From Flavobacterium album (lineage in GTDB: Bacteria > Bacteroidota > Bacteroidia > Flavobacteriales > Flavobacteriaceae): 64,000 nucleotides of DNA. Shown here in pieces: positions 15,637 to 23,606 of this stretch. How positions within the stretch are numbered: position 1 is the stretch's first letter; every line of letters begins with the position of its first letter. The notes under the pieces were generated by a model. It worked only from the letters and a program-made list of their open reading frames with translations, was not told where the DNA came from and made no database searches. The DNA lies in the NCBI RefSeq assembly GCF_003096035.1, contig NZ_CP029186.1, positions 310,001 through 374,000 on the forward strand, read 5' to 3'. A program made the translations under genes and the position numbers.

Positions 15637-16477
15637 ACTTTTACACTCGGAGAACAACACCAAAACTGCCGAATTGTATAATGAAGCTACCGAAGACTAC
15701 GAATTCTGGAGCCGTGACTTCAATATGCACTTTGGTTATTACAGTCCGTTAAGCACCAACCCATTCCGGCGCGACAGCATGCTTAACGAAATGAACCGCC
15801 AGATATACGACCGACTTAACGCCAAAGGCCTGCTGTGCGATATGGGCTGTGGCATGGGCGGCACGATGAAATACGGACTTACAAAATACAAAGACCTTAG
15901 GATAATGGGCGTAACACTATCGGATTTCCAGGCAGAAGAAGGAAACAAAAGGCTCGAAGGGCTTAATGGATCTATCCTGAAAGAAGATTACAACCAGACT
16001 TCATTTGCTAATGATACCTTTGATGGCGTAATGGCTGTCGAAAGCTTTTGCCATAGCGGGCACAGCATTGATTCTTTTAGTGAAGCGTACCGGATACTGA
16101 AGCCCGGCGCAAAGCTTGTTGTCGCCGATGCCTTCCTTAAAAAAGACTTTGAAGAATTATGCATTGGAGGCAGCTACTGCTATAAAGGCCTTTGCAATGG
16201 CTGGAGCCTGGAAAAGCTGGGCAACATCCACAAAGTAAAAGCAATGCTGGAGGAGATCGGGTTTAAGAATATTACCATTGAAGATATTTCTTTCCGTGTA
16301 GCGACATCGGTACTGCATGTGCCCTTTGCGATAGGCGGCTTTATGATTCGTAAAATTTATAATGCCGAAGCATTGAAGCCGCAAAGCATTAAAAATTTAA
16401 AGGGCTCATTGTTTGCCTTATTGTCAGGGGTACAGATGAATAATTTTGGGTATTATATGATTACGTGTACAAAGTAG
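15611..16477 (+). CDS. SAM-dependent methyltransferase (sterol/tocopherol/CMAS-like class I)
   Basis: A 288-residue class I methyltransferase. Motif I reads CDMGCGMGG near residue 77 and is followed by IMGVTLSDFQAEEGNKR, the GVTLSxxQ signature of small-molecule C- and O-methyltransferases such as the tocopherol, RebM and cyclopropane-synthase-like groups. Then DGVMAVESFCHSG and RILKPGAKLVVADAF. It is soluble, with no signal peptide. It is the last gene of the GbsR cassette, sharing 26 bases with the preceding membrane gene. The substrate is probably a lipid or quinone-like molecule given the membrane-protein neighbours, which is inference only. Confidence 0.82.
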   Translation: MGTLHLNTELLHSENNTKTAELYNEATEDYEFWSRDFNMHFGYYSPLSTNPFRRDSMLNEMNRQIYDRLNAKGLLCDMGCGMGGTMKYGLTKYKDLRIMGVTLSDFQAEEGNKRLEGLNGSILKEDYNQTSFANDTFDGVMAVESFCHSGHSIDSFSEAYRILKPGAKLVVADAFLKKDFEELCIGGSYCYKGLCNGWSLEKLGNIHKVKAMLEEIGFKNITIEDISFRVATSVLHVPFAIGGFMIRKIYNAEALKPQSIKNLKGSLFALLSGVQMNNFGYYMITCTK

Positions 16478-16483
16478 CAGGTT

Positions 16484-16515
16484 CCCTACTTGCAAGGTTT
16501 TCAAGAACCTTGTAG
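16484..16515. terminator. Hairpin after the methyltransferase gene
   Basis: CAAGGTT (16493-16499) and AACCTTG (16506-16512), extended by CCTAC/GTAGG flanks, form a hairpin seven bases behind the stop codon. No T-run follows, so its action as a terminator is uncertain. The CAAGGTTTT/AAAACCTTG core also appears at the ends of the element at 28617-28925. Confidence 0.5.
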
Positions 16516-16602
16516 GTCGGACAAAACACAAAAAACCTTCAAGATGTTATGCTTTGGGGAATTTGGTGTTAACGCAATAGGAAATAGCCCCTATTAATGT
16601 CC

Positions 16603-16980
16603 TTAACGATATTTCATAGAGACAATAATTCCAGCAAATAAAATGATTGGAATAATGACTACAAATAGAAGATAGGCGCCTATCGGATATTTCTCTATCA
16701 ATGGATATTTCCCTTCATATTTTTCTATTATTCTTTGTACTTTACTTTTCCTGAAAAGAAATAAATAATTAAGTATTATCAACATTACACTCATAATGAT
16801 CATGTAAGCCTTAACATACTTACTGTAAAATTCTTTGCCATAATAGTCATTTATCAGCAACGAAGGTATACCTATAAAGAACAACCATTGCATAGCAACA
16901 AAAATCAGCTTAGCCTTTTGAAGATCACTTCCTGATTTTTCGTAAAACCCACACAATATGATATAGTACAGGAATTTCAT
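16603..16980 (-). CDS. Small membrane protein
   Basis: A 125-residue membrane protein with three to four spans (LIFVAMQWLFFIGIPSLLI, AYMIIMSVMLIILNYLFLF, IGAYLLFVVIIPIILFAGII). A central charged segment RKSKVQRIIEKYEGKYPLIE lies between spans. It begins 15 bases behind the stop of the UbiA-like gene, on the same strand, so the two are likely co-transcribed. AT-rich compared with its neighbours. No family recognised. Confidence 0.7.
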   Translation of the reverse strand: MKFLYYIILCGFYEKSGSDLQKAKLIFVAMQWLFFIGIPSLLINDYYGKEFYSKYVKAYMIIMSVMLIILNYLFLFRKSKVQRIIEKYEGKYPLIEKYPIGAYLLFVVIIPIILFAGIIVSMKYR

Positions 16981-16995
16981 GTTTTAAAATAATTT

Positions 16996-17808
16996 TTATC
17001 CAAACAAAACAACCAGTCCCAGCCAGAATATCGGTATCGCCTCTACCCAGAAAAGTGTGTAATACTTAGGCCTTTCGGGCGTAGCATAAATGGTGAAAAT
17101 CGCAGTGGCAAGCACCATGCAGGAGTTGGCGGCCAGCTGTCGGTAGTCGATGGTTATCCTGAGCAATTCGAGGAAGAAGAGAAAGGCTAACAGAAATAGG
17201 TTGAGTATTTTGGTTTTCCGCACCCCTATCTGCTGCGGGATGGTTTTCAGGTGCGGGTCGTCTTCCTTCAGGTCGATGATCTCGAATACCAGTATAAGGA
17301 CGATAATCAGCAGAAACCGTTGGGAAAATTTGAGATAGGCATCGGATGTCAGCGGCACCTCGGCATCAACAAGCGGCAGCACCAGCGTGATCCCGGCCCA
17401 GCACAATGCCACGATATAGATCTTTACCCCGCTCCAATTGCGCAGGTTTTTTGTATTCGGAAAGAAAGGCACGGTATAAAGGGCAGTCAACCCGAAAAAG
17501 ACTATCGCGGTTATCTGCGTAATCCTTTCGAGAAAAAAGAAGCTTATCCCGGCAACGATGAGGGCAAGTGTACTAAGGCCCACGATAACTTTTATCCGCC
17601 TTCCCGCCGTCTTTTTTACACGGAACAATCCGTCGTATTTCATGAAATTATAGCTGAACATAGTACCGCAATAGGCAAACACCGCCACAGCCCAATTGAA
17701 CGGCAGTCCAAACATGTGGTTGGTCATTAATACCAATGCCAGCACGCTCATGGCAACATGCATGCTTCCATAGATATAGGCCTTAAATAGCTGTTTAATC
17801 GCATTCAT
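16996..17808 (-). CDS. UbiA-like prenyltransferase family protein
   Basis: A 270-residue membrane protein with eight to nine spans. The second aspartate motif of UbiA prenyltransferases is recognisable: EIIDLKEDDPHLKTIPQQIG. The first motif (NDxxDxxxD) is degenerate, reading NFMKYDGLF near residue 54. This leaves substrate prenyl-diphosphate binding in doubt; it may have altered chemistry or be a divergent subfamily. It is divergent from gcvP and convergent with the methyltransferase cassette. TATTTTTG on the minus strand (17815-17822) is a good -7 box but sits so close to the ATG that the transcript would be nearly leaderless or start at a later Met. Confidence 0.65.
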   Translation of the reverse strand: MNAIKQLFKAYIYGSMHVAMSVLALVLMTNHMFGLPFNWAVAVFAYCGTMFSYNFMKYDGLFRVKKTAGRRIKVIVGLSTLALIVAGISFFFLERITQITAIVFFGLTALYTVPFFPNTKNLRNWSGVKIYIVALCWAGITLVLPLVDAEVPLTSDAYLKFSQRFLLIIVLILVFEIIDLKEDDPHLKTIPQQIGVRKTKILNLFLLAFLFFLELLRITIDYRQLAANSCMVLATAIFTIYATPERPKYYTLFWVEAIPIFWLGLVVLFG

Positions 17809-17907
17809 ACCTTACAAAAATAACGAATATGACAACAGGAACAGTTTTGAGGTAAAAAATTCACAAATTGCAGTTCAAAAAAGCATTTTTAATTGAAGAT
17901 ATTTAGC

Positions 17908-17915
17908 TAATTTTG
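17908..17915 (+). promoter_or_regulatory. gcvP -7 promoter box
   Basis: TAATTTTG matches TAnnTTTG and lies 28 bases before the gcvP ATG. No TTG at the ideal spacing. The 135-bp gap does not contain anything resembling a glycine riboswitch. Confidence 0.5.
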
Positions 17916-17943
17916 TGCCTCTAAATCTTTTGCTACAACACAC

Positions 17944-20793
17944 ATGAGAACAGATGCTTTTGCTTTAAGGCACATTGGCCCAAGGGAGAATGACCTCCAA
18001 CATATGTTTAAGACAATTGGTGTCGAATCCATCGACCAGTTAATATACGAAACACTGCCGGATGACATCCGCTTAAAGGCGCCGCTGAACCTTGAGCCGG
18101 CCATGACCGAATATGAGTATGCAAACCATATCCAGCAATTAGGCAATAAAAATAAAATATACAGGTCGTACATCGGTTTGGGCTACCACCCTGCCATCGT
18201 GCCTGCCCCGATACAACGTAACATTTTCGAAAACCCGGGATGGTATACTGCCTACACGCCTTACCAGGCCGAGATAGCGCAGGGCCGCCTTGAGGCTTTG
18301 CTCAACTACCAGACTACGGTTATCGAATTATCGGGTATGGAAATAGCCAATGCATCGCTTCTTGACGAAGGTACTGCCGCCGCTGAGGCTATGGCGCTTT
18401 TGTTTGATGTGCGTACACGCGACCAAAAGAAAAACAACGTAAATAAATTCTTTGTTTCTGAAGAGATATTGCCGCAGACTTTATCTGTACTGCAGACACG
18501 TTCGACACCGATTGGCGTAGAGCTTGTTATAGGCAACCATGAGGAGTTTGGCTTTGGCGATGATTTCTTCGGGGCGATACTGCAATACCCGGGCAAATAC
18601 GGCCAGGTATATGACTATGCCGGCTTTATCGCGAAAGCAAAAGAAAAAGAAATAAAAACAGCTGTTGCTGCCGACATCCTTAGCCTTGTGAAACTGACTT
18701 CACCGGGTGAAATGGGCGCAGATGTTGTTGTGGGTACAACGCAGCGTTTTGGTATCCCTATGGGTTATGGCGGGCCGCATGCAGCATTTTTCTGTACGAA
18801 AGAAGAATACAAGCGCTCAATGCCGGGCAGGATTATCGGGGTGACTGTTGATGCTAATGGCAACCGCGCACTGCGTATGGCATTGCAAACGCGTGAGCAG
18901 CACATCAAGCGCGAAAAAGCAACTTCAAACATCTGTACAGCGCAGGTACTGCTTGCCGTTATGGCCGGTATGTATGCGGTATACCACGGGCCGAAAGGGC
19001 TTGGCTACATTGCTGATAAAGTACATGCATCTGCCGTTACAACTGCCGATGCGCTGAACAAGCTTGGCGTTTACCAAACCAACACCGCTTTCTTTGACAC
19101 TATCCTTGTAAAAGCCGATGCTGCCAAAGTGAAAGTTGCTGCCGAAAAGAAAGAGATCAACTTCTACTATGTAGATGCTGATACCATCTCTATTTCATTC
19201 AACGAAACGACATCTGTAAAAGACATCAATGATATCCTTGCCGTATTTGCGGAAGCGACAGGGAAAACTGCCGAGACTGTAAGCGAACTTTCAGGAAGCG
19301 TTGCTATCCCGGATGTGGTAAGCAGGACAAGCGAATTCTTGAAGCATGATGTATTCAACAAATACCACAGCGAAACGGCTATCATGCGCTACATCAAAAA
19401 ACTGGAGCGCCTTGACCTTGCACTGAACCATTCGATGATATCATTGGGTTCATGTACCATGAAGCTGAATGCCGCATCGGAAATGCTGCCTTTGAGCATG
19501 GCCAACTGGAACAGCATCCACCCATTTGCCCCTGTTGATCAGGCAGAAGGCTACCAGCAAATGCTTAAAAAACTGGAAGAGCAACTAAACGTGATCACCG
19601 GATTTGCAGGCACTACGCTACAGCCTAACTCAGGTGCACAAGGCGAATATGCCGGCCTTATGGTGATACGCGCTTACCACCAGTCCCGCGGCGAAGGCCA
19701 CAGGAACATAGCGCTTATCCCGGCTTCGGCACACGGTACCAACCCGGCAACCGCACACATGGCAGGTATGCAGGTAGTTGTGACCAAAACATCAGAGAAT
19801 GGCAATATCGACGTGGAAGACCTGAGGGCAAAAGCCATTGAGCACAAGGATAACCTTGCCTGCCTTATGGTAACCTATCCGTCAACACATGGTGTATATG
19901 AAGCTTCGATAAGGGAGATCACAAACATTATTCACGAAAACGGAGGACAGGTATATATGGACGGTGCAAACATGAACGCACAGGTTGGCCTTACCAATCC
20001 GGCTACCATTGGCGCTGACGTTTGCCACCTTAACCTGCACAAGACTTTCGCTATCCCTCACGGCGGCGGAGGCCCTGGCGTTGGCCCTATCTGTGTGGCG
20101 AAACATTTGGTTCCGTTCCTGCCTACCAACCCTGTGATACCTACAGGCGGCAGCAATGCCATTACTGCTATTTCTGCAGCTCCATGGGGATCGGCGCTGG
20201 TATGCCTTATTTCTTACGGCTATATTACGATGCTTGGCGCGGAAGGACTTACAAATGCTACAAAATATGCAATCCTGAATGCAAACTATATTAAGGAAAG
20301 GCTGAGCGGCCACTACGAGACGCTGTACACCGGCGAGATGGGAAGGGCTGCCCACGAAATGATCATCGAATGCCGTCCGTTCAAGGCGAATGGCATCGAG
20401 GTTACGGATATTGCCAAACGTTTGATGGATTACGGCTTCCACGCTCCTACAGTTTCTTTCCCTGTGGCCGGAACGCTGATGATCGAGCCTACAGAAAGCG
20501 AGAACCTTGAGGAGCTTGACCGTTTTTGTGATGCGATGATCTCTATCCGTAAAGAGATCGAAGAGTCGAACGCTGATGATAAAAACAATGTACTTAAAAA
20601 CGCACCGCACACACTTGCGATGCTGACAACTGATAACTGGACACTTCCTTATACAAGGGAGAAAGCAGCATTCCCGCTTGAGTACCTGCAGGAGAATAAA
20701 TTCTGGCCGGGCGTAAGGAGGGTTGATGATGCCTACGGTGACCGAAATTTGATCTGTTCCTGTGCGCCTATTGAGGCGTATATGGAAAACTAA
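17944..20793 (+). CDS. gcvP: Glycine dehydrogenase (decarboxylating), P-protein
   Basis: A 949-residue single-chain P-protein of the glycine cleavage system; it decarboxylates glycine and passes the aminomethyl group to the lipoyl H-protein. The start FALRHIGPRENDLQHMFKTI is characteristic. The N-terminal half has LDEGTAAAEAM. The PLP-lysine motif LNLHKTFAIPHGGGGPGVGP places Lys at residue 700. The end reads KFWPGVRRVDDAYGDRNLIC. Length equals the fused form rather than split GcvPA/GcvPB. gcvT and gcvH are not adjacent. A -7 box precedes it and a strong terminator follows. Confidence 0.97.
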   Translation: MRTDAFALRHIGPRENDLQHMFKTIGVESIDQLIYETLPDDIRLKAPLNLEPAMTEYEYANHIQQLGNKNKIYRSYIGLGYHPAIVPAPIQRNIFENPGWYTAYTPYQAEIAQGRLEALLNYQTTVIELSGMEIANASLLDEGTAAAEAMALLFDVRTRDQKKNNVNKFFVSEEILPQTLSVLQTRSTPIGVELVIGNHEEFGFGDDFFGAILQYPGKYGQVYDYAGFIAKAKEKEIKTAVAADILSLVKLTSPGEMGADVVVGTTQRFGIPMGYGGPHAAFFCTKEEYKRSMPGRIIGVTVDANGNRALRMALQTREQHIKREKATSNICTAQVLLAVMAGMYAVYHGPKGLGYIADKVHASAVTTADALNKLGVYQTNTAFFDTILVKADAAKVKVAAEKKEINFYYVDADTISISFNETTSVKDINDILAVFAEATGKTAETVSELSGSVAIPDVVSRTSEFLKHDVFNKYHSETAIMRYIKKLERLDLALNHSMISLGSCTMKLNAASEMLPLSMANWNSIHPFAPVDQAEGYQQMLKKLEEQLNVITGFAGTTLQPNSGAQGEYAGLMVIRAYHQSRGEGHRNIALIPASAHGTNPATAHMAGMQVVVTKTSENGNIDVEDLRAKAIEHKDNLACLMVTYPSTHGVYEASIREITNIIHENGGQVYMDGANMNAQVGLTNPATIGADVCHLNLHKTFAIPHGGGGPGVGPICVAKHLVPFLPTNPVIPTGGSNAITAISAAPWGSALVCLISYGYITMLGAEGLTNATKYAILNANYIKERLSGHYETLYTGEMGRAAHEMIIECRPFKANGIEVTDIAKRLMDYGFHAPTVSFPVAGTLMIEPTESENLEELDRFCDAMISIRKEIEESNADDKNNVLKNAPHTLAMLTTDNWTLPYTREKAAFPLEYLQENKFWPGVRRVDDAYGDRNLICSCAPIEAYMEN

Positions 20794-20802
20794 TCAAGAA
20801 GA

Positions 20803-20827
20803 GGCTGCCACAGGGCAGCCTTTTTTT
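20803..20827 (+). terminator. gcvP intrinsic terminator
   Basis: A perfect 7-bp GC-rich stem GGCTGCC (20803-20809) / GGCAGCC (20814-20820), loop ACAG, and seven Ts immediately after. Ten bases behind the gcvP stop. Confidence 0.93.
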
Positions 20828-20899
20828 ATGAATGTGCTGCCCGGATTATTAATTAAAACAAATTTAAATATTGAGAAAATTATTTTAAACTAAAACAAA

Positions 20900-21694
20900 A
20901 TGGAAAAAAAGAGGATACTGATCGTTGGGCTTGAAGAAAATGAGGTGAATGCTATACGCAAAAACCTGGAGTTCGAATATTTGGTAATACACTACGACAT
21001 GCTGCCGAACGTCAAACTCATGGAGGGGCAGCTGTTGGTGGAAAGCCCGACAGTACCCGGTAAATATTTTGTTGTAGATAAAGTAGTTTTCCATGGTATT
21101 TATGAAACAGATGTCGATTTCCTAACCCTACTGGCGTTGTGGAACGGACCTTGCCTGCCCGATGCGCTTGGCATGATGGATCTGAGGCAGCGCATACCGG
21201 GACTGGTGCGGGCGCTGAGGGCAACCAAATTCGGCAGCAGCAAACGAGGTATGGCTATAGGCAGGCAGCAATGGCATTCTGATACCGAGGTAGTGGCTAA
21301 GTGGGGCATCTGGCATTGCGGGGAAGACAAGCATAAGTTCAGCGGCGATTGGGAAAGCAGCGAAACTTCTGTGATCGAACCGTTCATCGATGGTGAAGCT
21401 TTACGCATAATGATCGTTGGCGACAGGCATTGGCAGATACGGCTTACCGGCGATGGATGGCTAAAGTCGATACACAATGAAGGTTCGTGGGAAATGGACG
21501 TTGACCCTGAACTACTGGAGGATAGCCTCAATATCGCAAAGCATTTTAATCTTGATGCCGTGGGTGTGGATTATATGGTAGGCAAGGATGGGCAACGGCA
21601 TTTGCTGGAAGTGAACCACATCCCGAATGTAACGGTATTCCCTTTTATTACTGAAGCGTTTGTCGCGTATGCATCGGAGTGGATAATGAGATAA
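20900..21694 (+). CDS. ATP-grasp domain protein (RimK-like ligase fold)
   Basis: A 264-residue protein. The N-terminal half has a Rossmann-like KKRILIVGLEENEVNAIRKN. The C-terminal half shows ATP-grasp landmarks: SVIEPFIDGEALRIMIVGDR, GVDYMVGKDG, and the metal-binding strand HLLEVNHIPNVTVFP. These enzymes join a carboxylate to an amine or thiol via acyl-phosphate. The expected glycine-rich loop is replaced by RATKFGSSKRGMAIGRQQWH, so it is divergent. It stands alone after the gcvP terminator, and its stop codon lies inside a 58-bp perfect palindrome. The substrate cannot be inferred. Confidence 0.75.
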   Translation: MEKKRILIVGLEENEVNAIRKNLEFEYLVIHYDMLPNVKLMEGQLLVESPTVPGKYFVVDKVVFHGIYETDVDFLTLLALWNGPCLPDALGMMDLRQRIPGLVRALRATKFGSSKRGMAIGRQQWHSDTEVVAKWGIWHCGEDKHKFSGDWESSETSVIEPFIDGEALRIMIVGDRHWQIRLTGDGWLKSIHNEGSWEMDVDPELLEDSLNIAKHFNLDAVGVDYMVGKDGQRHLLEVNHIPNVTVFPFITEAFVAYASEWIMR

Positions 21695-21750
21695 AAAGTT
21701 TAACCACTAACCTGCCTGCAGCTGCAGGCAGGTTAGTGGTTAAACTTTTT
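21693..21750. terminator. 58-bp perfect palindrome (bidirectional terminator-like)
   Basis: Two 29-base arms match perfectly with no spacer (21693-21721 and 21722-21750). Outer bases are AAAAAGTTTAACCACTAACC and the centre is CTGCCTGCAG/CTGCAGGCAG. The left arm starts within the TAA stop of the ATP-grasp gene. Transcribed from either strand it ends in a T-run, so it may terminate in both directions. The central CCTGCC/GGCAGG motif links it to the repeats at 6509, 8157 and 28459. Confidence 0.8.
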
Positions 21751-21810
21751 AATGACCCTCATCATTTTTAAAATTGATGAAATTCCTGTATTTTGTAGCA
21801 AATAAACCGT

Positions 21811-22182
21811 ATGAAAGACATCGAAAACCGGCAGGACCTTGAATTGCTCCTGGCTGAATTTTATAACACCCTGCTGAAGGACCCGTCTATAAGCTATATT
21901 TTTACGGATGTGGCGAAGATCGACCTGCCGCACCACCTACCGATACTGGCTGATTTCTGGGAACTGAGCCTTTTTCATACCGGGGACTACAGGAACAACC
22001 CAATGAAAGTACACCTTGACCTTAATGCTAAGGAAAAGCTTACTGAACAGCACTTTGAAACCTGGCTCAACCATTTTTATGATACGGTGGACAGGCATTT
22101 TGAAGGACTGAATGCAGAAAAAATAAAAACACGCGCTGTATCTATAGCGACAGTGATGAAAATAAAATTAGCCGCAACTTAA
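21811..22182 (+). CDS. Group III truncated haemoglobin
   Basis: A 123-residue globin. The layout MKDIENRQDLELLLAEFYNT, then FWELSLFHTGDYRNNPMKVH, then LTEQHFETWLNHFYDTVDRH is that of group III truncated haemoglobins. The proximal haem His is expected to be H68 in MKVHLDL. Such proteins bind O2 and are proposed to handle nitric oxide or microaerobic signalling. Cytoplasmic, no operon partner. TATTTTGT at 21789 is close to a -7 box. Confidence 0.9.
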   Translation: MKDIENRQDLELLLAEFYNTLLKDPSISYIFTDVAKIDLPHHLPILADFWELSLFHTGDYRNNPMKVHLDLNAKEKLTEQHFETWLNHFYDTVDRHFEGLNAEKIKTRAVSIATVMKIKLAAT

Positions 22183-22296
22183 ATTATCGCTTTCTGATTA
22201 TTCTTTAAAAAATATAAATTTTTAATAAATTTATATGCACGCATAATTGTTTAGGTTTCACATATCAGATAATTGATTAACTTAGCTATAAATTTA

Positions 22297-22302
22297 GGAG
22301 GG
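22297..22302 (+). promoter_or_regulatory. Shine-Dalgarno-like AGGAGG, unusual in this lineage
   Basis: AGGAGG at 22297-22302 sits two bases before the ATG of the ketoacyl synthase. Few other genes in this window have a strong purine site, as expected for Bacteroidetes. The spacing is shorter than optimal, so its role is uncertain. Confidence 0.4.
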
Positions 22303-22304
22303 AC

Positions 22305-23363
22305 ATGAATATTAAAATTACAGGTTCAGGGAGTTATATCCCCACAAGAACCGTTACGAACCTTGACTTCGCAAAGCATGTTTTCCTTAACGATGACGGC
22401 ACCCCACTTAACTATTCGAATGAGGTGGTAACCGAGAAATTCAGGCAGATCACCGGGATCGCAGAACGCCGCTATGTTGAGGATAACCTGCAGACATCTG
22501 ACATAGCCTTTCTGGCTGCTGAAAAAGCGATAGAAAGCGCCGGTATCGACCCGGAAACACTCGACTATATCATTTTTGCCCATAACTTTGGCAATGTCAG
22601 GAGCGGGACGATACAGGGCGACATGCTGCCGAGCCTTTCAGCACGCGTAAAGCACAGCCTTAAAATAAAGAATCCGAAATGCGTGGCTTACGACCTTCTT
22701 TTCGGGTGTCCCGGATGGGTGGAAGGCGTTATCCAGGCCCAGGCGTTCATTAAGGCCGGTATGGCTAAAAAATGCCTTGTCATTGGTGCCGAAACACTGT
22801 CAAGGGTTGTCGACCCGCACGACAGGGACAGTATGATCTATTCCGATGGTGCAGGGGCAACCATTATAGAGGCAACAGAGGACGAAGGCGGTATCCTTGC
22901 GCACGAAACAGCATCTTTTACCCATGATGAAGCCTATTTCCTGTATTTCGGAAACTCTTTCAATACCGATCACGATCCGGATGTACGCTACATTAAGATG
23001 TACGGCCGGAAAATATATGAATTTGCCCTTAACCACGTGCCTCTGGCCATGAAGGAATGCCTGGATAAAAGCGGGCTTGCCATTGAAGACGTAACCAAAG
23101 TGCTTATTCACCAGGCGAACGAAAAAATGGACGAGGCGATAGTGCAGCGTTTCTTTAAGCTCTACAACCACAGCGCCGCAAAAGACATCATGCCCATGTG
23201 CATTGGCAAGCTGGGGAACAGCAGTGTGGCCACCATACCCACGCTTTATGACCTGATGATAAAAGGAAAACTGAAAGAACAACAGCTCCATAAAGGCGAT
23301 GTGGTATTATTTGCTTCTGTAGGGGCAGGTATGAACATCAATGCTTTTGTTTATAAAGTGTAA
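22305..23363 (+). CDS. 3-oxoacyl-ACP synthase III family protein (FabH-like)
   Basis: A 352-residue thiolase-fold condensing enzyme. The catalytic triad is readable: Cys135 in LLFGCPGWVEG, His269 in LIHQANEKM and Asn305 in KLGNSSVAT. The start RKITGSGSY-like (MNIKITGSGSYIPTRTVTN) and FRQITGIAERRYVE fit FabH. FabH starts fatty acid synthesis from acetyl-CoA and malonyl-ACP; related enzymes start other acyl chains. An insert YLYFGNSFNTDHDPDVRYIK and the slightly longer length set it apart from the standard housekeeping FabH, so it may use other acyl-CoA starters. It stands alone. Confidence 0.88.
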   Translation: MNIKITGSGSYIPTRTVTNLDFAKHVFLNDDGTPLNYSNEVVTEKFRQITGIAERRYVEDNLQTSDIAFLAAEKAIESAGIDPETLDYIIFAHNFGNVRSGTIQGDMLPSLSARVKHSLKIKNPKCVAYDLLFGCPGWVEGVIQAQAFIKAGMAKKCLVIGAETLSRVVDPHDRDSMIYSDGAGATIIEATEDEGGILAHETASFTHDEAYFLYFGNSFNTDHDPDVRYIKMYGRKIYEFALNHVPLAMKECLDKSGLAIEDVTKVLIHQANEKMDEAIVQRFFKLYNHSAAKDIMPMCIGKLGNSSVATIPTLYDLMIKGKLKEQQLHKGDVVLFASVGAGMNINAFVYKV

Positions 23364-23368
23364 ATGTT

Positions 23369-23387
23369 TGGAACGCGGATGACGCGG
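23369..23387. repeat. GCGGATGAC-type intergenic repeat, second copy
   Basis: TGGAACGCGGATGACGCGG is identical to 4936-4954. Like that copy it lies within a few bases of a stop codon, here the FabH-like gene. Confidence 0.6.
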
Positions 23388-23436
23388 TTCTTTGATAATC
23401 AAGGACATTTTGTCTTTGCAAAATATATGTTCCAGA

Positions 23437-23469
23437 CCCCAAAGGTTTAAAAACCTTTGGGGCCTTTTT
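23437..23469. terminator. Terminator after the FabH-like gene
   Basis: Perfect 12-bp stem CCCCAAAGGTTT (23437-23448) / AAACCTTTGGGG (23451-23462) with a two-base loop, followed by CCTTTTTG. Confidence 0.85.
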
Positions 23470-23508
23470 GTATGATGCGGATTGAAAATATGATTTTGAA
23501 CGTTTGCG

Positions 23509-23583
23509 TGAGCGATAGAAGCGGCATCCCCGTAACGCAGTGGAGGGATATAGCGGATAGCGCGACCCTCGAAGTGGCTTGTG
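23509..23583. repeat. REP-like Flavobacterium intergenic element
   Basis: Contains GAGCGATAGAAGCGGCATCC, then GGATATAGCGGATAGCGCGA. From memory this pair brackets a variable hairpin in a REP-like element found repeatedly between Flavobacteriaceae genes. One copy here, in the 243-bp gap between the convergent FabH-like and flippase genes. Confidence 0.55.
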
Positions 23584-23606
23584 CGTTGGAAGGGGCACGC
23601 CCAAAA

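Noticed and set aside
17809..17943. Possible glycine riboswitch before gcvP
   Set aside because: The gap is short, AT-rich and lacks the paired aptamer core; only a -7 box was found.
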